From: Sphingobium aromaticiconvertens
GTDB taxonomy: Bacteria; Pseudomonadota; Alphaproteobacteria; Sphingomonadales; Sphingomonadaceae
Direction of reading: 5' to 3'
Assembly (NCBI RefSeq): GCF_037154075.1
Contig: NZ_JBANRJ010000001.1
Location: forward strand, 966,001-1,030,000
DNA length: 64,000 nt
Shown: in pieces, positions 46,746 through 56,586 of the stretch
How the letters are laid out: each line of letters begins with the position of its first letter
Numbering within the stretch: the first letter of the stretch is position 1
Notes under the pieces: generated by a model
Told to the model about the DNA's origin: nothing
The model's input: only the letters and a program-made list of their open reading frames with translations
Databases searched by the model: none
Made by a program: the position numbers and the translations under genes

Positions 46746-48376
46746 AGCCCATCCGCCTCGCCGCCGCCCTCTCGCTGCTCGCGATCGCGATCCCCGCGCT
46801 GGCGGAAGCGCCTCGGCTGGTCAAGCAGGGCACCGCGACCCAACTCCATGTGCAGGGCAAGCCGATGCTGCTGATCGCGGGCGAACTGGGCAATAGCAGC
46901 GCGTCCAGCGCCGCCTATATGGCCCCGCACTGGCAGCGGCTGAAGGACATGCACCTCAACACCGTCCTCGCGCCGGTGGCCTGGGAATTGATCGAGCCGG
47001 TGGAGGGCCGCTATGACTGGTCCTCGGTCGATGCTCTGATCCGCGATGCCCGCGCGCATGATCTGAAACTGGTCATCCTGTGGTTCGGCGCGTGGAAGAA
47101 CAGCATGTCGACCTACATCCCCGCCTGGGTGAAACGCGACACGGCTCGCTTCCCCCGCGCCCAGCAGCCCAATGGACAAGGCGTGGAAATCCTGTCCGCC
47201 ATGGCCCCCGAAACGCTCAAGGCCGACGCCAAAGCCTATGCCGCGCTGATGGCGCATATCAAGGCGACCGACGACAAGCAGAATACCGTGCTGATGATGC
47301 AGGTCGAGAATGAGATCGGGATGCTCCCCGTCGCCCGCGACTATGGCCCGCTCGCCGAAGCCGCCTATCGCGGCCCGGTTGCGCCGGAACTCATGGCCTA
47401 TCTCTCCACCCGCCGCGACACGCTCGTCCCGAAAATGAAGCAGCTCTGGGAAGAAAATGGCGCAAAGACGACGGGCACATGGGCGGAGGTTTTCGGCGGT
47501 GGTGACGCGGCGGAAGAAATCTTCACCGCCTGGTATTATGCCCGCTTCGCCAATGGCCTGACGGAAGCGGGCAAGGTTGCCTATCCCATGCCTATGTATG
47601 TGAATGTCGCGCTCAATCGCCCCGGCCGCCGCCCCGGCGAATATCCGAGCGGCGGCCCGCTGCCGCATCTGATCGACGTATGGAAGGCGGGCGCCCCCGC
47701 GATCGACTTTCTTGCCCCCGACATTTATTTCCCGAACTTCGTGGACATCATCGCGGGCTACAAGCGCCCCGACAATCCGCTGTTCATCCCCGAAGCCAAT
47801 AATGCCGACCACCCGCAGGTGCCCGCCAACGCCCTCTATGCGATCGGCAAGCATGACGCGATCGGCTTTGGCCCTTTCTCGATCGAATCGATCGACGAAA
47901 AGCCCGGTGCGCTGGGTGAGGCCTATGACGTCCTTCGGCAGCTTTCGCCCCACATCCTTGCCGCGCAAGGGCAAGGCAGGATGTCCGCCTTCCGCCCCAA
48001 GGCGCTCTATGACGAAACCATTGTCTATGCGCCGGTGACGGAGCGAATCGGCGATTATCGCTTCACCGTCGCCTTCGCCGACATCCAGCGGCCCGTCCCC
48101 GCGCCCGACATTGCCAGCTATGGCGGCATCATCATCCAGACCGGGCCGGAAGAGTATCTGATCGCGGGGCAGGGAATCACCGTAACCATGGAGCCGGTCG
48201 GTCCCGGCGCGCCGATCGCGGGCATCGACAGCGCCTGGGAAGGGCGTTTTGACGCCAAGGGTGCCTGGGTGCCCGGTCGCCTGCTGAACGGCGACCAGAC
48301 CCATCAGGGCCGCCATATCCGCCTCGCGCCCGGCGCGTTCCAGATCCAGAAGGTCAGGCTCTATCGCTACCGCTAA
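46742..48376 (+). CDS. GH35-type beta-galactosidase-like protein with DUF5597
   Basis: The 544-aa protein has a signal peptide (cleavage after ALA, about 20) and a TIM-barrel of the GH35 type. The acid/base Glu lies in QVENEIGML and the likely nucleophile Glu in FIPEANN. The C-terminal part matches the DUF5597 domain found with these barrels in Xanthomonas and Caulobacter. In a xylan locus it may remove galactose or arabinose side groups; the substrate is not proven. It overlaps the MFS gene by ATGA. Confidence 0.82.
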   Translation: MKPIRLAAALSLLAIAIPALAEAPRLVKQGTATQLHVQGKPMLLIAGELGNSSASSAAYMAPHWQRLKDMHLNTVLAPVAWELIEPVEGRYDWSSVDALIRDARAHDLKLVILWFGAWKNSMSTYIPAWVKRDTARFPRAQQPNGQGVEILSAMAPETLKADAKAYAALMAHIKATDDKQNTVLMMQVENEIGMLPVARDYGPLAEAAYRGPVAPELMAYLSTRRDTLVPKMKQLWEENGAKTTGTWAEVFGGGDAAEEIFTAWYYARFANGLTEAGKVAYPMPMYVNVALNRPGRRPGEYPSGGPLPHLIDVWKAGAPAIDFLAPDIYFPNFVDIIAGYKRPDNPLFIPEANNADHPQVPANALYAIGKHDAIGFGPFSIESIDEKPGALGEAYDVLRQLSPHILAAQGQGRMSAFRPKALYDETIVYAPVTERIGDYRFTVAFADIQRPVPAPDIASYGGIIIQTGPEEYLIAGQGITVTMEPVGPGAPIAGIDSAWEGRFDAKGAWVPGRLLNGDQTHQGRHIRLAPGAFQIQKVRLYRYR

Positions 48377-48408
48377 CATCGGATAGCGTAGTCGCTGGAC
48401 AGAGCGGC

Positions 48409-48458
48409 TTGACAGAGTGGCAAGGCCATTTTATCAAACATTATTGATAGCGCTACCA
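48409..48458 (+). promoter_or_regulatory. Promoter and LacI-type operator of the xylan TonB-dependent receptor
   Basis: TTGACA (48409-48414) and TATCAA (48432-48437) are 17 bases apart, a strong sigma-70 promoter. The palindrome TGATAGCGCTACCA (48445-48458) lies at the expected transcription start. It is the exact reverse complement of the xylX operator. This is the best-defined regulatory site of the set. Confidence 0.8.
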
Positions 48459-48504
48459 ACAAGCTTACCGAAACATCCGGAAGCAGCGCTTAGGGAGAGG
48501 GACC

Positions 48505-51417
48505 ATGAAGAGCATCAATACCCCCATTTTCCGTTCGGTCCTGTTTGTGGCGACCGCGCTCGCGCCGGTGATGGCCGCGCAAACCGCTTTTGCTCAAGCC
48601 CCTGAGCAGGCGGCGCCCGCCCCCGCCACCATTCCGGCGCAGGACGACGCGACGCAGGACATCGTCGTCACCGGCATCCGCGCGAGCCTTGCCAGCGCTA
48701 CCAATGCCAAGAAGGACTCGGTTGCGTTCGGCGACTCGATCTTTGCGGAGGACATCGGCAAGCTGCCCGCGACCAACCTCGCCGAAACGCTGAACCGCAT
48801 GCCCGGCGTTCGCCTGAACCGTGACATCAGCGGGGAAGGTACGCAGGTATCGATCCGTGGCCTTGGTCCCAGTTTCTCCAAGGTGCTGCTCAACGGCTCG
48901 CAGATTCAGGTCGCGTCCGATGGTGGCACCAATGGCGGCAGCGCCAACCGAGAGGTTGATCTCGACTTTTTCCCGTCCGAACTCTTCACCCGCCTCGACC
49001 TTGCCAAGACGCCGTCTCCCTCGACCATCGAAGGCGGCATCGCGGGCACCGTCAATCTTCGCAACGCACGCCCCTTCGACAAGCCGGGCACGCACATCAC
49101 CGTGGTCGGTCAGGGCCAATATACCGACGCCAACAAGAAAATTTCCCCGCGCGGCGCGATCGTCGCCAGCCATACTTTTGGCGACACCTTCGGCATCCTG
49201 CTGGGCGTTGCGGGGGTCAAGACCAAGACCCGCGTCGATGGCTTCGAAACGGTTGGCTGGACCGACGGCAATCTGGGCGCGGGTGATCCGGGCGGCAATA
49301 ATTTCTCCTATGCCTCCATCGTGCCCGCCAATGCCGGCAACGGCCTTATCTCCGGCCAGCCGGTCGATGTCGTCGCGACATCTGGCCTTACCCGCGCGCA
49401 ACTCGGCACCGCGCTCATCCCGCGCCTTGGCCGCAACAGCCTGACCGATGGCGACCGGTCGCGTATTTCCGCGCTGGCTTCGGTCGAGTGGCGTCCCAGC
49501 GACACGCTCCACTTCGCCATCGACGGCATCTGGGCCAAGTCCAAGCGCGACTATTCAAAGGTCAACATGAACTGGCAGGTCCGTAACAGTGGACCCGGCA
49601 CCACGCCTCAGTCCACCGGCGGCATGATCCCGATCGGCCTGACGGTGGATGAAAATAACGTCGTGACCAGCGGCACCTTCGCCAACTCGTCCTTCTTCCT
49701 TGAGGCAAGCCTGTTCAACCAGACGACGAAGTTCTGGAACATCAATCCCAGCCTGACGTGGCAGCCGTCCGAAACGGTGAAAATCGACGCGCAGGTCAAC
49801 TATTCGAAGAGCAGCTTCTTCCGCGAACAGCCAACCTTCGCTTTCCAGACGCCGCCCAATTCTGGTGTCACCGTTTTCTATGACAATAGTGGGAAGGCGG
49901 AGCAGCCGCTCATCACCACCAATATCGACCTCAACAATCCCAATTATGGCTGGCAATGGTATCGCCAGAATATTGCGCTCGTCCGCCGCAAGACGGAGAC
50001 GAAGGGCGCGCATGTCGACGGCACCTTCGGCGACGACTTCTTCAATGTGAAGATCGGCGCAGCCTATGACCGTGCGCAGCGGACCATTCGCGCCTATGAC
50101 AACAGCCCTGCCTATCAGCAGTCGGTCTGCGGTACGGATTGCCGGGGCCTGACCGGATCGGTCCCCACCAACGCCATCCCGCAATATCTGCGGCAATTCC
50201 CGGTCAGCAATTTCGGCCATCTCGCCAGCGGCAGCGTCGGCTATACCGGCTTCGTGGTGCCGGACTTCGATGCGCTGAAGCAGGCGACAGACTATGCCAG
50301 CTTCCGCGACAGCGCGCCCGAAGTGCGTGGCGCGGTGACGGGCGGCGCGACCGGCGACATGGATGAAAAAGTCTGGGGCGCCTATTTTGAATTGAATGGC
50401 GTGACCACCATCGCGGACCGTGAACTGCGTATCAACGCAGGCATGCGCTATGCCCATACCGATCAGTTGGTGGTGGGGCCAAGCCAGGTCGGCACCACGA
50501 TCGTAGACATCACATCACGCTCGAAATATGAAAATTTCCTGCCCTCGATCAACCTGACCTACGACCTGATGGACAATCTGAAGCTGCGCGCGTCAGCCTC
50601 GCGCACCATGACCCGTCCTGACGCTGGCCAGATCCTGCCGGGCATCACCTTCTCTGACCCGTCGGCGCTGCTGGCCAGCGCGGGCAACCCGGACCTGAAG
50701 CCCTTCACGTCGGACAATTACGACGTTGGCGGTGAATTTTACACCGGCGGTATCGGCTATGTCGGCGTGTCACTGTTCATGAAGAATATTCAGGGCTTCA
50801 CCGTCACCCAGTCGCAGCAGGCAACCTTCGGTTCGCTGAACATTCCCTTCGACACGTTGATTGCGACTCAGCAGAACGCGCTGCGGGATCGCTCGACGAT
50901 TACGGGCACGCCCATCAATGACCTGTTGATTACCGTGAACCGCCCGATCAACCTCAGCGACCTGAAGATCAAGGGGGTTGAGGCCACCTGGGTCCAGCCG
51001 CTCGACTTCCTGGTGAAAGGTCTGGGCTTCTCGGCCAACGGCACCTATCTGAAACAGTCGTCCTCGTCCGGCCTCGTTGCCACCGGTGTGTCGCCCTACA
51101 GCTACAACCTCCAGGGCTTCTACGAAGATCACGGCCTGTCCATCAGCGTGAACTATGTCTGGAACGACAAGTCGATCGCCGTGAACAAGCCGCAGAACGG
51201 TATCGACGACGCATCGCTGCGGTCCGATGCCCGCGGTCAGCTCGACACCTCGATCGGCTATCAATTGCCCTTCATGAACAAGGCGTTCCGCCTGACGCTC
51301 GACATGCTCAACCTCACCAACGAGCCGATCCGCACGACCTTCGAATATGATAATGCCGCCTATTCGGTCTACTATCCGGGCCGGACGATCCTGGCAGGTG
51401 TCCGCGCGAACTTCTGA
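48505..51417 (+). CDS. TonB-dependent receptor, carbohydrate-utilisation type
   Basis: The 970-aa outer-membrane receptor has a signal peptide (cleavage near AFA, about 31) and a TonB box near DIVVTGIRASL. The plug has SIFAEDIGKLPATNLAETL, VSIRGLGPSFSKVLLNG and EGGIAGTVNLR, the hallmark of the Caulobacter/Xanthomonas sugar-receptor group (TIGR01782). The barrel ends ILAGVRANF. It most likely imports xylo-oligosaccharides. The operator at 48445 places it in the LacI regulon. Confidence 0.92.
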   Translation: MKSINTPIFRSVLFVATALAPVMAAQTAFAQAPEQAAPAPATIPAQDDATQDIVVTGIRASLASATNAKKDSVAFGDSIFAEDIGKLPATNLAETLNRMPGVRLNRDISGEGTQVSIRGLGPSFSKVLLNGSQIQVASDGGTNGGSANREVDLDFFPSELFTRLDLAKTPSPSTIEGGIAGTVNLRNARPFDKPGTHITVVGQGQYTDANKKISPRGAIVASHTFGDTFGILLGVAGVKTKTRVDGFETVGWTDGNLGAGDPGGNNFSYASIVPANAGNGLISGQPVDVVATSGLTRAQLGTALIPRLGRNSLTDGDRSRISALASVEWRPSDTLHFAIDGIWAKSKRDYSKVNMNWQVRNSGPGTTPQSTGGMIPIGLTVDENNVVTSGTFANSSFFLEASLFNQTTKFWNINPSLTWQPSETVKIDAQVNYSKSSFFREQPTFAFQTPPNSGVTVFYDNSGKAEQPLITTNIDLNNPNYGWQWYRQNIALVRRKTETKGAHVDGTFGDDFFNVKIGAAYDRAQRTIRAYDNSPAYQQSVCGTDCRGLTGSVPTNAIPQYLRQFPVSNFGHLASGSVGYTGFVVPDFDALKQATDYASFRDSAPEVRGAVTGGATGDMDEKVWGAYFELNGVTTIADRELRINAGMRYAHTDQLVVGPSQVGTTIVDITSRSKYENFLPSINLTYDLMDNLKLRASASRTMTRPDAGQILPGITFSDPSALLASAGNPDLKPFTSDNYDVGGEFYTGGIGYVGVSLFMKNIQGFTVTQSQQATFGSLNIPFDTLIATQQNALRDRSTITGTPINDLLITVNRPINLSDLKIKGVEATWVQPLDFLVKGLGFSANGTYLKQSSSSGLVATGVSPYSYNLQGFYEDHGLSISVNYVWNDKSIAVNKPQNGIDDASLRSDARGQLDTSIGYQLPFMNKAFRLTLDMLNLTNEPIRTTFEYDNAAYSVYYPGRTILAGVRANF

Positions 51418-51474
51418 TCCTCTCCCTTGGGGATACCCTCATGGGCGGGTATAAAACCGCTCTATGAGGATGCG

Positions 51475-52740
51475 ATGACGATGATGCTTCGGTCCCGCCT
51501 TACCCTCTCGCTCCTGCCGCTACTTGGCGGCCTTGCCCTGTCGGCGCCCGTCGCCGCGAAATCCTGCAATGCCGCCTGGGTCGCCGCCTGGGGATCTTCG
51601 CAGATGGCCCCGACCGGCGAGAATCGTCTGGCCGACGGTGCTCTCACCGGCTCCACGTTGCGCCAGATCGTCCGACCCTCGCTGGGCGGGCAGCGGGTGC
51701 GCTTGCGTCTTTCCAACCTTATCGGAACCCGGCCGCTGTCGATACTGGGCGTGACTATCGCCCGCGCGCCTGATGCCGCCTCACCCGCGATCGACCCGGC
51801 GACGCTGCGCTCTGTCAGCTTCGACGATGGGGCGGGGATGACGATCCCGGCCGGCGCGGACTATCTTTCCGATCCCGTCGATTTGCCCGCGCAGGCGTTG
51901 CGCAGCCTCGCCATCTCCATCCGCTACGGGCAGCAGCCCACCGACCAGACCTCGCACCCCGGATCGCGCGCCACCTCTTATATCGTGAAGGGCGATGCCC
52001 TGCGCGCGGCCGACCTGCCCGGCGCGATCTCGACCGACCATTGGTTCCAGCTTTCGGGGTTGGAGGTGGAACGCTGCGTCACGCCCCGCGCGCGCGCCGC
52101 CGCCATCGTGGCGCTGGGCGATTCGATCACCGATGGCAATGGCACCACCACCAACGGCAACGACCGTTGGACCGATCGGCTGGCCGAGCGGCTTCAGGCT
52201 GATCCGCACTTTGCCCATCTCTCGGTCATCAATCAGGGGATTGGCGGCAATCGCCTGCTTGACGACGGGCTTGGCCCCAATGCGCTCGCCCGGCTGGACC
52301 GCGACGTGCTGGTCCAGCCCGGCGTGCGGTATCTGATGCTGCTGGAGGGGGTGAACGACCTTGGCACCCTGACTCGCGACGGGCCGGTCAGCGATGCCGC
52401 CCATGCCGCGCATGTCGCCCGGATCATCGGCGCCTATCGCCAGATCACCGCCCGCGCCCATGCACGCGGGATCAAGGTGATCGGCGCGACCATCATGCCT
52501 TATGGTGGGTCGGACTATTATCATCCCGATGCGAAGAATGAAGCCGACCGGCAAGCCGTCAACGCCTGGATACGAACCCCCGGCAATTTCGACGGCGTGG
52601 TGGATTTCGACGCCATTACCCGCGACCCCGCCCGCCCGGATCATTTGCGCGGGGACTATGACAAGGGCGACGGCCTTCACCCCTCGCCAAAGGGCTATCG
52701 CGCCGTGGCCGACGCCATAAAGCTGGACCTGTTCAGATAA
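51475..52740 (+). CDS. SGNH/GDSL hydrolase, probable carbohydrate esterase
   Basis: The 421-aa secreted protein has a signal peptide (cleavage near VAA, about 28), a beta-rich N-terminal region and a C-terminal SGNH domain. S217 is in block I (ALGDSITDG); block II Gly and block III Asn follow in QGIGGNR and EGVNDLG. The Asp/His of block V are in DGLHPSPKGY. Position after the xylan receptor suggests acetylxylan esterase activity. The ATG at 51475 follows GAGG. Confidence 0.8.
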   Translation: MTMMLRSRLTLSLLPLLGGLALSAPVAAKSCNAAWVAAWGSSQMAPTGENRLADGALTGSTLRQIVRPSLGGQRVRLRLSNLIGTRPLSILGVTIARAPDAASPAIDPATLRSVSFDDGAGMTIPAGADYLSDPVDLPAQALRSLAISIRYGQQPTDQTSHPGSRATSYIVKGDALRAADLPGAISTDHWFQLSGLEVERCVTPRARAAAIVALGDSITDGNGTTTNGNDRWTDRLAERLQADPHFAHLSVINQGIGGNRLLDDGLGPNALARLDRDVLVQPGVRYLMLLEGVNDLGTLTRDGPVSDAAHAAHVARIIGAYRQITARAHARGIKVIGATIMPYGGSDYYHPDAKNEADRQAVNAWIRTPGNFDGVVDFDAITRDPARPDHLRGDYDKGDGLHPSPKGYRAVADAIKLDLFR

Positions 52741-52793
52741 AACCCAAACGTCTCACCCTTTCCTGATTGGCGCGGATCGCTATATCGGCACCC

Positions 52794-53207
52794 ATGACCC
52801 AAGCTTCCATCGAAGACCTGCACGAAGAATATGACTTCCTCGACGCTGACGACCGCTACCGCCTGCTGATCGACCTTGGCCGCGCGCTGGACCCGATGCC
52901 CGACGCGCTGAAGACCGACGCGACCCTGGTGCGGGGCTGCTCGGCGGCTGTCTGGGTCTATCCCACGGTCCTTGACGATGGTCGCCTTCATTTCCTGGCC
53001 GACAGCAATGCCGCGATCACCAAGGGGATCATTGCCCTCGTCCTGATGACCGTACAGGATCATGCACCTGCCGAAATATCCGCCACCAACATAGAAGGAG
53101 CGCTGGCGCCGTTCGACCTGCGGAACCAGCTCAGTTCTAACCGCACGCAGGGTATCCCGAACATGATCGCCCTCATTCGCCAGACCGCCGATCGCTATAA
53201 GGACTGA
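52794..53207 (+). CDS. sufE: SufE family sulfur acceptor
   Basis: SufE accepts sulfane sulfur from SufS for iron-sulfur assembly. The 137-aa protein has the active Cys C49 in TLVRGCSAAVWV. It lies about 5 kb upstream of the suf operon in this window, on the same strand. The ATG at 52794 matches the family N-terminus. Confidence 0.92.
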   Translation: MTQASIEDLHEEYDFLDADDRYRLLIDLGRALDPMPDALKTDATLVRGCSAAVWVYPTVLDDGRLHFLADSNAAITKGIIALVLMTVQDHAPAEISATNIEGALAPFDLRNQLSSNRTQGIPNMIALIRQTADRYKD

Positions 53208-53258
53208 AACCGTTGCCCTCCCGGTACGTTTCCTTTCGGAAGCACCAAGGAGGTCGCC

Positions 53259-53750
53259 ATGCGTTACATCATCATGCCAACCCTGCTGGCCCTGCTCGCG
53301 GCCTGCTCGTCGGGGGACGATGGGCCGACCCAACGCCAGCAGATCGGACAGGTCTGGAAATATGAGACGGCGGGGCAGGGGGGCAAGCCGACCGTCGCCT
53401 ATATCGGCAGCGCCAACGCCGTTCAGACAATGACCGCGCCGGACACCTTCTCGGTCCTGCTCGTCCAGCCGATGGACAATGGGGAAAAGGAGGTGACGGT
53501 AAAGCTGGTCGGCGCGCCGTTCACCTGTGACCTGTCGGCTTGCGCGGTCACGGCCCATGCCGACGATGGCAAGCCACTGACGTGGAAGGGGCGGATGACC
53601 GAGAATAAGGACGGCATCGCCATCCTGCCCTCGCAAAACGCCTATGAGACGATTGCCAAGGCGAAGGCGATCACCGTCGATCTTGCGGTCGGGACGAAGG
53701 ACAAGGCGTCGTTCCGCTTCGACGTCGCGGGCCTGAACCTCAAAGGGTAG
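53259..53750 (+). CDS. Predicted lipoprotein of unknown function
   Basis: The 163-aa protein has a lipobox (LLAAC) with acylated Cys near residue 16, so it should be lipid-anchored. The rest is predicted mainly beta with one disulfide-ready pair (CDLSAC). I recognise no family. A good ribosome-binding site (AAGGAGG) precedes the ATG. It converges with ggt, 3 bases apart. Confidence 0.7.
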   Translation: MRYIIMPTLLALLAACSSGDDGPTQRQQIGQVWKYETAGQGGKPTVAYIGSANAVQTMTAPDTFSVLLVQPMDNGEKEVTVKLVGAPFTCDLSACAVTAHADDGKPLTWKGRMTENKDGIAILPSQNAYETIAKAKAITVDLAVGTKDKASFRFDVAGLNLKG

Positions 53751-53753
53751 CGC

Positions 53754-55463
53754 TTACTCTTGCAACGACACGCCCGGACTGCGCGGGTCGGCCGCCCCGA
53801 CCCAGCGTCCGTCCGGCAATTTCTCGGCGGCATTGGCCTTCAGGCCCAACCGGCTCACGCTGACCTTATGCCCCAGTCGTTCCAGCGCAGGCTTCATCGC
53901 TTCCAGATGCGTGCTTTCTTCCAGCACGATCCCGTCCTTGTTGAAGAATAGCAGTCCCATGGCGATCGACTCCTGCGCCGACAAACCCCAGTCGAAATGA
54001 GCGATCAACGCCTTGGCCACCTGCATGATGATAGTCTTGCCGCCCGCCGCGCCAATAGTGAAGATGGGCTTGCCGTTCTCATCATAAACGATCGTTGGCG
54101 CCATGGAGGAAAGGGGACGCTTGCCCGCCTGCAACCGGTTGGCAACCAGCGCACCGTCCTTTTCGGGGGCGAAGGTGAAGTCGGTCAGCTCATTATTGAT
54201 GCTGTAGCCGTTGGTGATCAACTGGCTGCCGAAGAAGCTCTCGATGGTCGAGGTCATCGATACGATGTCGCCGTCCCGGTCGATGGCGACGAAATGGCTG
54301 GTGCCCGCCACCTCGCCGGAAATCGCTGCGGTCCGCTTCGGCGCGCCCGGTGGCGTTCCGGCTTCATAGGCGGGTAGGGTCTTCGTCAGCGAAATCAGCA
54401 GCGACCGCCCCTTGATATAGGCCGGATCGATCATGCCGGTCAGTGGCACGTCGACGAAATCGCGGTCGCCCAGATATTTCTCCCGGTCGGCATAGGCCAG
54501 TTGCATGGCCTCGCCGATCACGTGCCAGGCCTTCGGGTCATCCTTGCCCATGGATTTGAGATCGAACCGCTCGACCATTCCCAATATCTGGAGGACCGTC
54601 ACCGCGCCGGAGGAGGGCGGCCCCATGCCGCAAATGGTGTAGATACGATATTTGCCGCAGACGGCTGGCCGCTCCTTCGCCTTGTACCCGGCGATGTCGT
54701 CGAGCGTCATCGGCACGGGATTGCGCGGGGCCTTGCTGACGGCATCGCTCAATTTCCGGGCATTCTCGCCGGTATAGAAGGCGTCTGGCCCCTCCGCCGC
54801 GATCCGCCTGAACAGGGCGGCCAATTCCGGGTTTTTGAGGATCGTGCCGACGGGCAGCGGCGCGCCGTCCTTCCAGTAGAGTTTCTGGAGTTCGGGAAAA
54901 TCCTTCCAGATGCCCGCAACCGCTGTCAGCGCGGTGTAAAGCCGCTGGCGAATTTCGAACCCCTCCTCGGCATAGCGGATCGCGGGGGCGAACAGGTCGG
55001 CCCAAGGCAGCTTGCCCCATTTGTCATGAGCCAGCTTTGCCAGCCGCAAATTGCCCGGCACGCCCGCCGAAAAGCCGCCCGGCCAGACCTCTATGAAGGG
55101 ACGGGGCTTGCCATCCGGGCCAAGGAAGCGCTCGGGCGTCGCGGCGGCGGGCGCCGTCTCCCGTCCGTCGATCGTTTCCAGCAGGCCGGTCTTGCCGCCA
55201 TGATGGATCAGGAAGCCGCCGCCGCCGATGCCGCTATTATGCGGCTCGACCACGGTCAGCGCGATCATCATGGCGATGGCTGCATCGGTGGCGCTGCCGC
55301 CCTTGCGCAATATTTCCTGCCCCGCCTCGGCTGCGCGGGGATCAGCCGAGGATACAGTGCCGATACTGGCACTGGCTTCCCGCGCAACCGCGATCGGAGC
55401 GAGGATGGGCAAGGAAACGGAAAGGGCGAGGGCGGCCGTCAGGCGCAACAGGCGGGATGTCAT
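53754..55463 (-). CDS. ggt: Gamma-glutamyltranspeptidase
   Basis: The enzyme cleaves gamma-glutamyl bonds, mainly of glutathione, in the periplasm and self-processes. The 569-aa precursor has a signal peptide (about 1-27) and the cleavage-site Thr in VAGTSHFVAIDRDG, which becomes the nucleophile of the small subunit. GIGGGGFLIHH near the N-terminus and PLSSMAPTIV near the C-terminus are family motifs. ATG 55463 is preferred to GTG 55472. Confidence 0.93.
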   Translation of the reverse strand: MTSRLLRLTAALALSVSLPILAPIAVAREASASIGTVSSADPRAAEAGQEILRKGGSATDAAIAMMIALTVVEPHNSGIGGGGFLIHHGGKTGLLETIDGRETAPAAATPERFLGPDGKPRPFIEVWPGGFSAGVPGNLRLAKLAHDKWGKLPWADLFAPAIRYAEEGFEIRQRLYTALTAVAGIWKDFPELQKLYWKDGAPLPVGTILKNPELAALFRRIAAEGPDAFYTGENARKLSDAVSKAPRNPVPMTLDDIAGYKAKERPAVCGKYRIYTICGMGPPSSGAVTVLQILGMVERFDLKSMGKDDPKAWHVIGEAMQLAYADREKYLGDRDFVDVPLTGMIDPAYIKGRSLLISLTKTLPAYEAGTPPGAPKRTAAISGEVAGTSHFVAIDRDGDIVSMTSTIESFFGSQLITNGYSINNELTDFTFAPEKDGALVANRLQAGKRPLSSMAPTIVYDENGKPIFTIGAAGGKTIIMQVAKALIAHFDWGLSAQESIAMGLLFFNKDGIVLEESTHLEAMKPALERLGHKVSVSRLGLKANAAEKLPDGRWVGAADPRSPGVSLQE

Positions 55464-55542
55464 GCCCGCCACCCTACCGACGGGACGCGGGCGGGCAAGG
55501 GGCCAAAACGCCGGGGCTGGCCCCCTGCCTCCCGCTCGCAGA

Positions 55543-56586
55543 TCAGGCGTCGATGCCGACGGCCTCGCTGATCCGGGTAAATCCGTCGCGCGCCATCAGC
55601 GTCTTGAGGCCCGCATTGATCCGCTTCGCCAGCATCGGACCTTCATAGACAAGCGCGCTGTAGAGCTGCACCAGCGACGCCCCCGCACGGATACGCGCAT
55701 AGGCCTGATCGGCGGTGGCGATGCCGCCAACACCAATCAAGGGCAGGCGATTGCCAAGTGCCCGGCGAAAATCGCGCAAACGGGCGAGGGCCATGTCATG
55801 CAGCGGAACACCCGACAGACCGCCCGTCTCGCGCGCATGGGCGGAACGCAGCGCTGGCCGGGCAATCGTCGTGTTCGACACGATAAGCGCGTCGATTCGG
55901 TGGTCCTGGCATGCAGCGGCGATGTCTTCAACATCGGCTGGCTCAAGGTCGGGGGCGACTTTCAGGAAGATGGGCGTTCCGTCGTTGCCCCGCGCGGCCA
56001 TCACCGCGCCCAACAGTTCGTCAAGCGCCGCCCGATCCTGCAAGGCGCGCAGGCCGGGCGTGTTGGGAGAAGAGATATTGACCGTCAGATAATCCGCCAG
56101 CGGAGCCATGGTCCGCACGCCCGTGACATAATCGGCAACGCGATCGACAGCGTCCTTGTTCGCGCCGATATTGATGCCGATAATGGGCCGCGCGCCTGTA
56201 GCCGTGCCATGAGCGGCCAGTCGCTTCATGGCCGCTGCCTGTCCGCCATTGTTGAAGCCCATACGGTTGATGACCGCGCGATCCTGCACCAGCCGGAACA
56301 GGCGGGGTTGCGGATTACCTGTTTGTGGCAGGGGCGTCAGCGTGCCCAGTTCCGCAAAACCAAAGCCCAGACCATGCATCTTGTGCGCGACCAGCCCATC
56401 CTTGTCATAGCCCGCAGCCAGTCCGACCGGGTTGGGAAAGGCGATGCCCGCCACCTGCTGAGTCAATACCGGATCTATGGGCAACGGCGCTGGAGTGGGC
56501 ATCAGTCGTAACAGGGCAAGCGAAAGATGATGCGCGCGCTCAGCATCCAGCGCAAAAAAAAAGGGGCGAACAAGAGGATAGATCAT
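55543..56586 (-). CDS. pyrD: Dihydroorotate dehydrogenase (quinone), class 2
   Basis: PyrD oxidises dihydroorotate to orotate and reduces ubiquinone at the inner membrane. The 347-aa protein has the N-terminal membrane-associating helices (MIYPLVRPFFFALDAERAHH), GFNNGG and the catalytic Ser in NISSPNTPGLRALQ. FMN-binding VGGIATADQAY is near the C-terminus. Confidence 0.96.
   Translation of the reverse strand: MIYPLVRPFFFALDAERAHHLSLALLRLMPTPAPLPIDPVLTQQVAGIAFPNPVGLAAGYDKDGLVAHKMHGLGFGFAELGTLTPLPQTGNPQPRLFRLVQDRAVINRMGFNNGGQAAAMKRLAAHGTATGARPIIGINIGANKDAVDRVADYVTGVRTMAPLADYLTVNISSPNTPGLRALQDRAALDELLGAVMAARGNDGTPIFLKVAPDLEPADVEDIAAACQDHRIDALIVSNTTIARPALRSAHARETGGLSGVPLHDMALARLRDFRRALGNRLPLIGVGGIATADQAYARIRAGASLVQLYSALVYEGPMLAKRINAGLKTLMARDGFTRISEAVGIDA

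Noticed and set aside
46700..48379. A 559-codon minus-strand frame opposite the GH35-like gene
   Set aside because: Antisense shadow; no start signal or domain.
48690..48703. TGCCAGCGCTACCA inside the receptor gene, similar to the LacI operators
   Set aside because: Only 12 of 14 bases match and it lies in coding sequence where the amino-acid content explains it; a secondary operator is possible but not supported.
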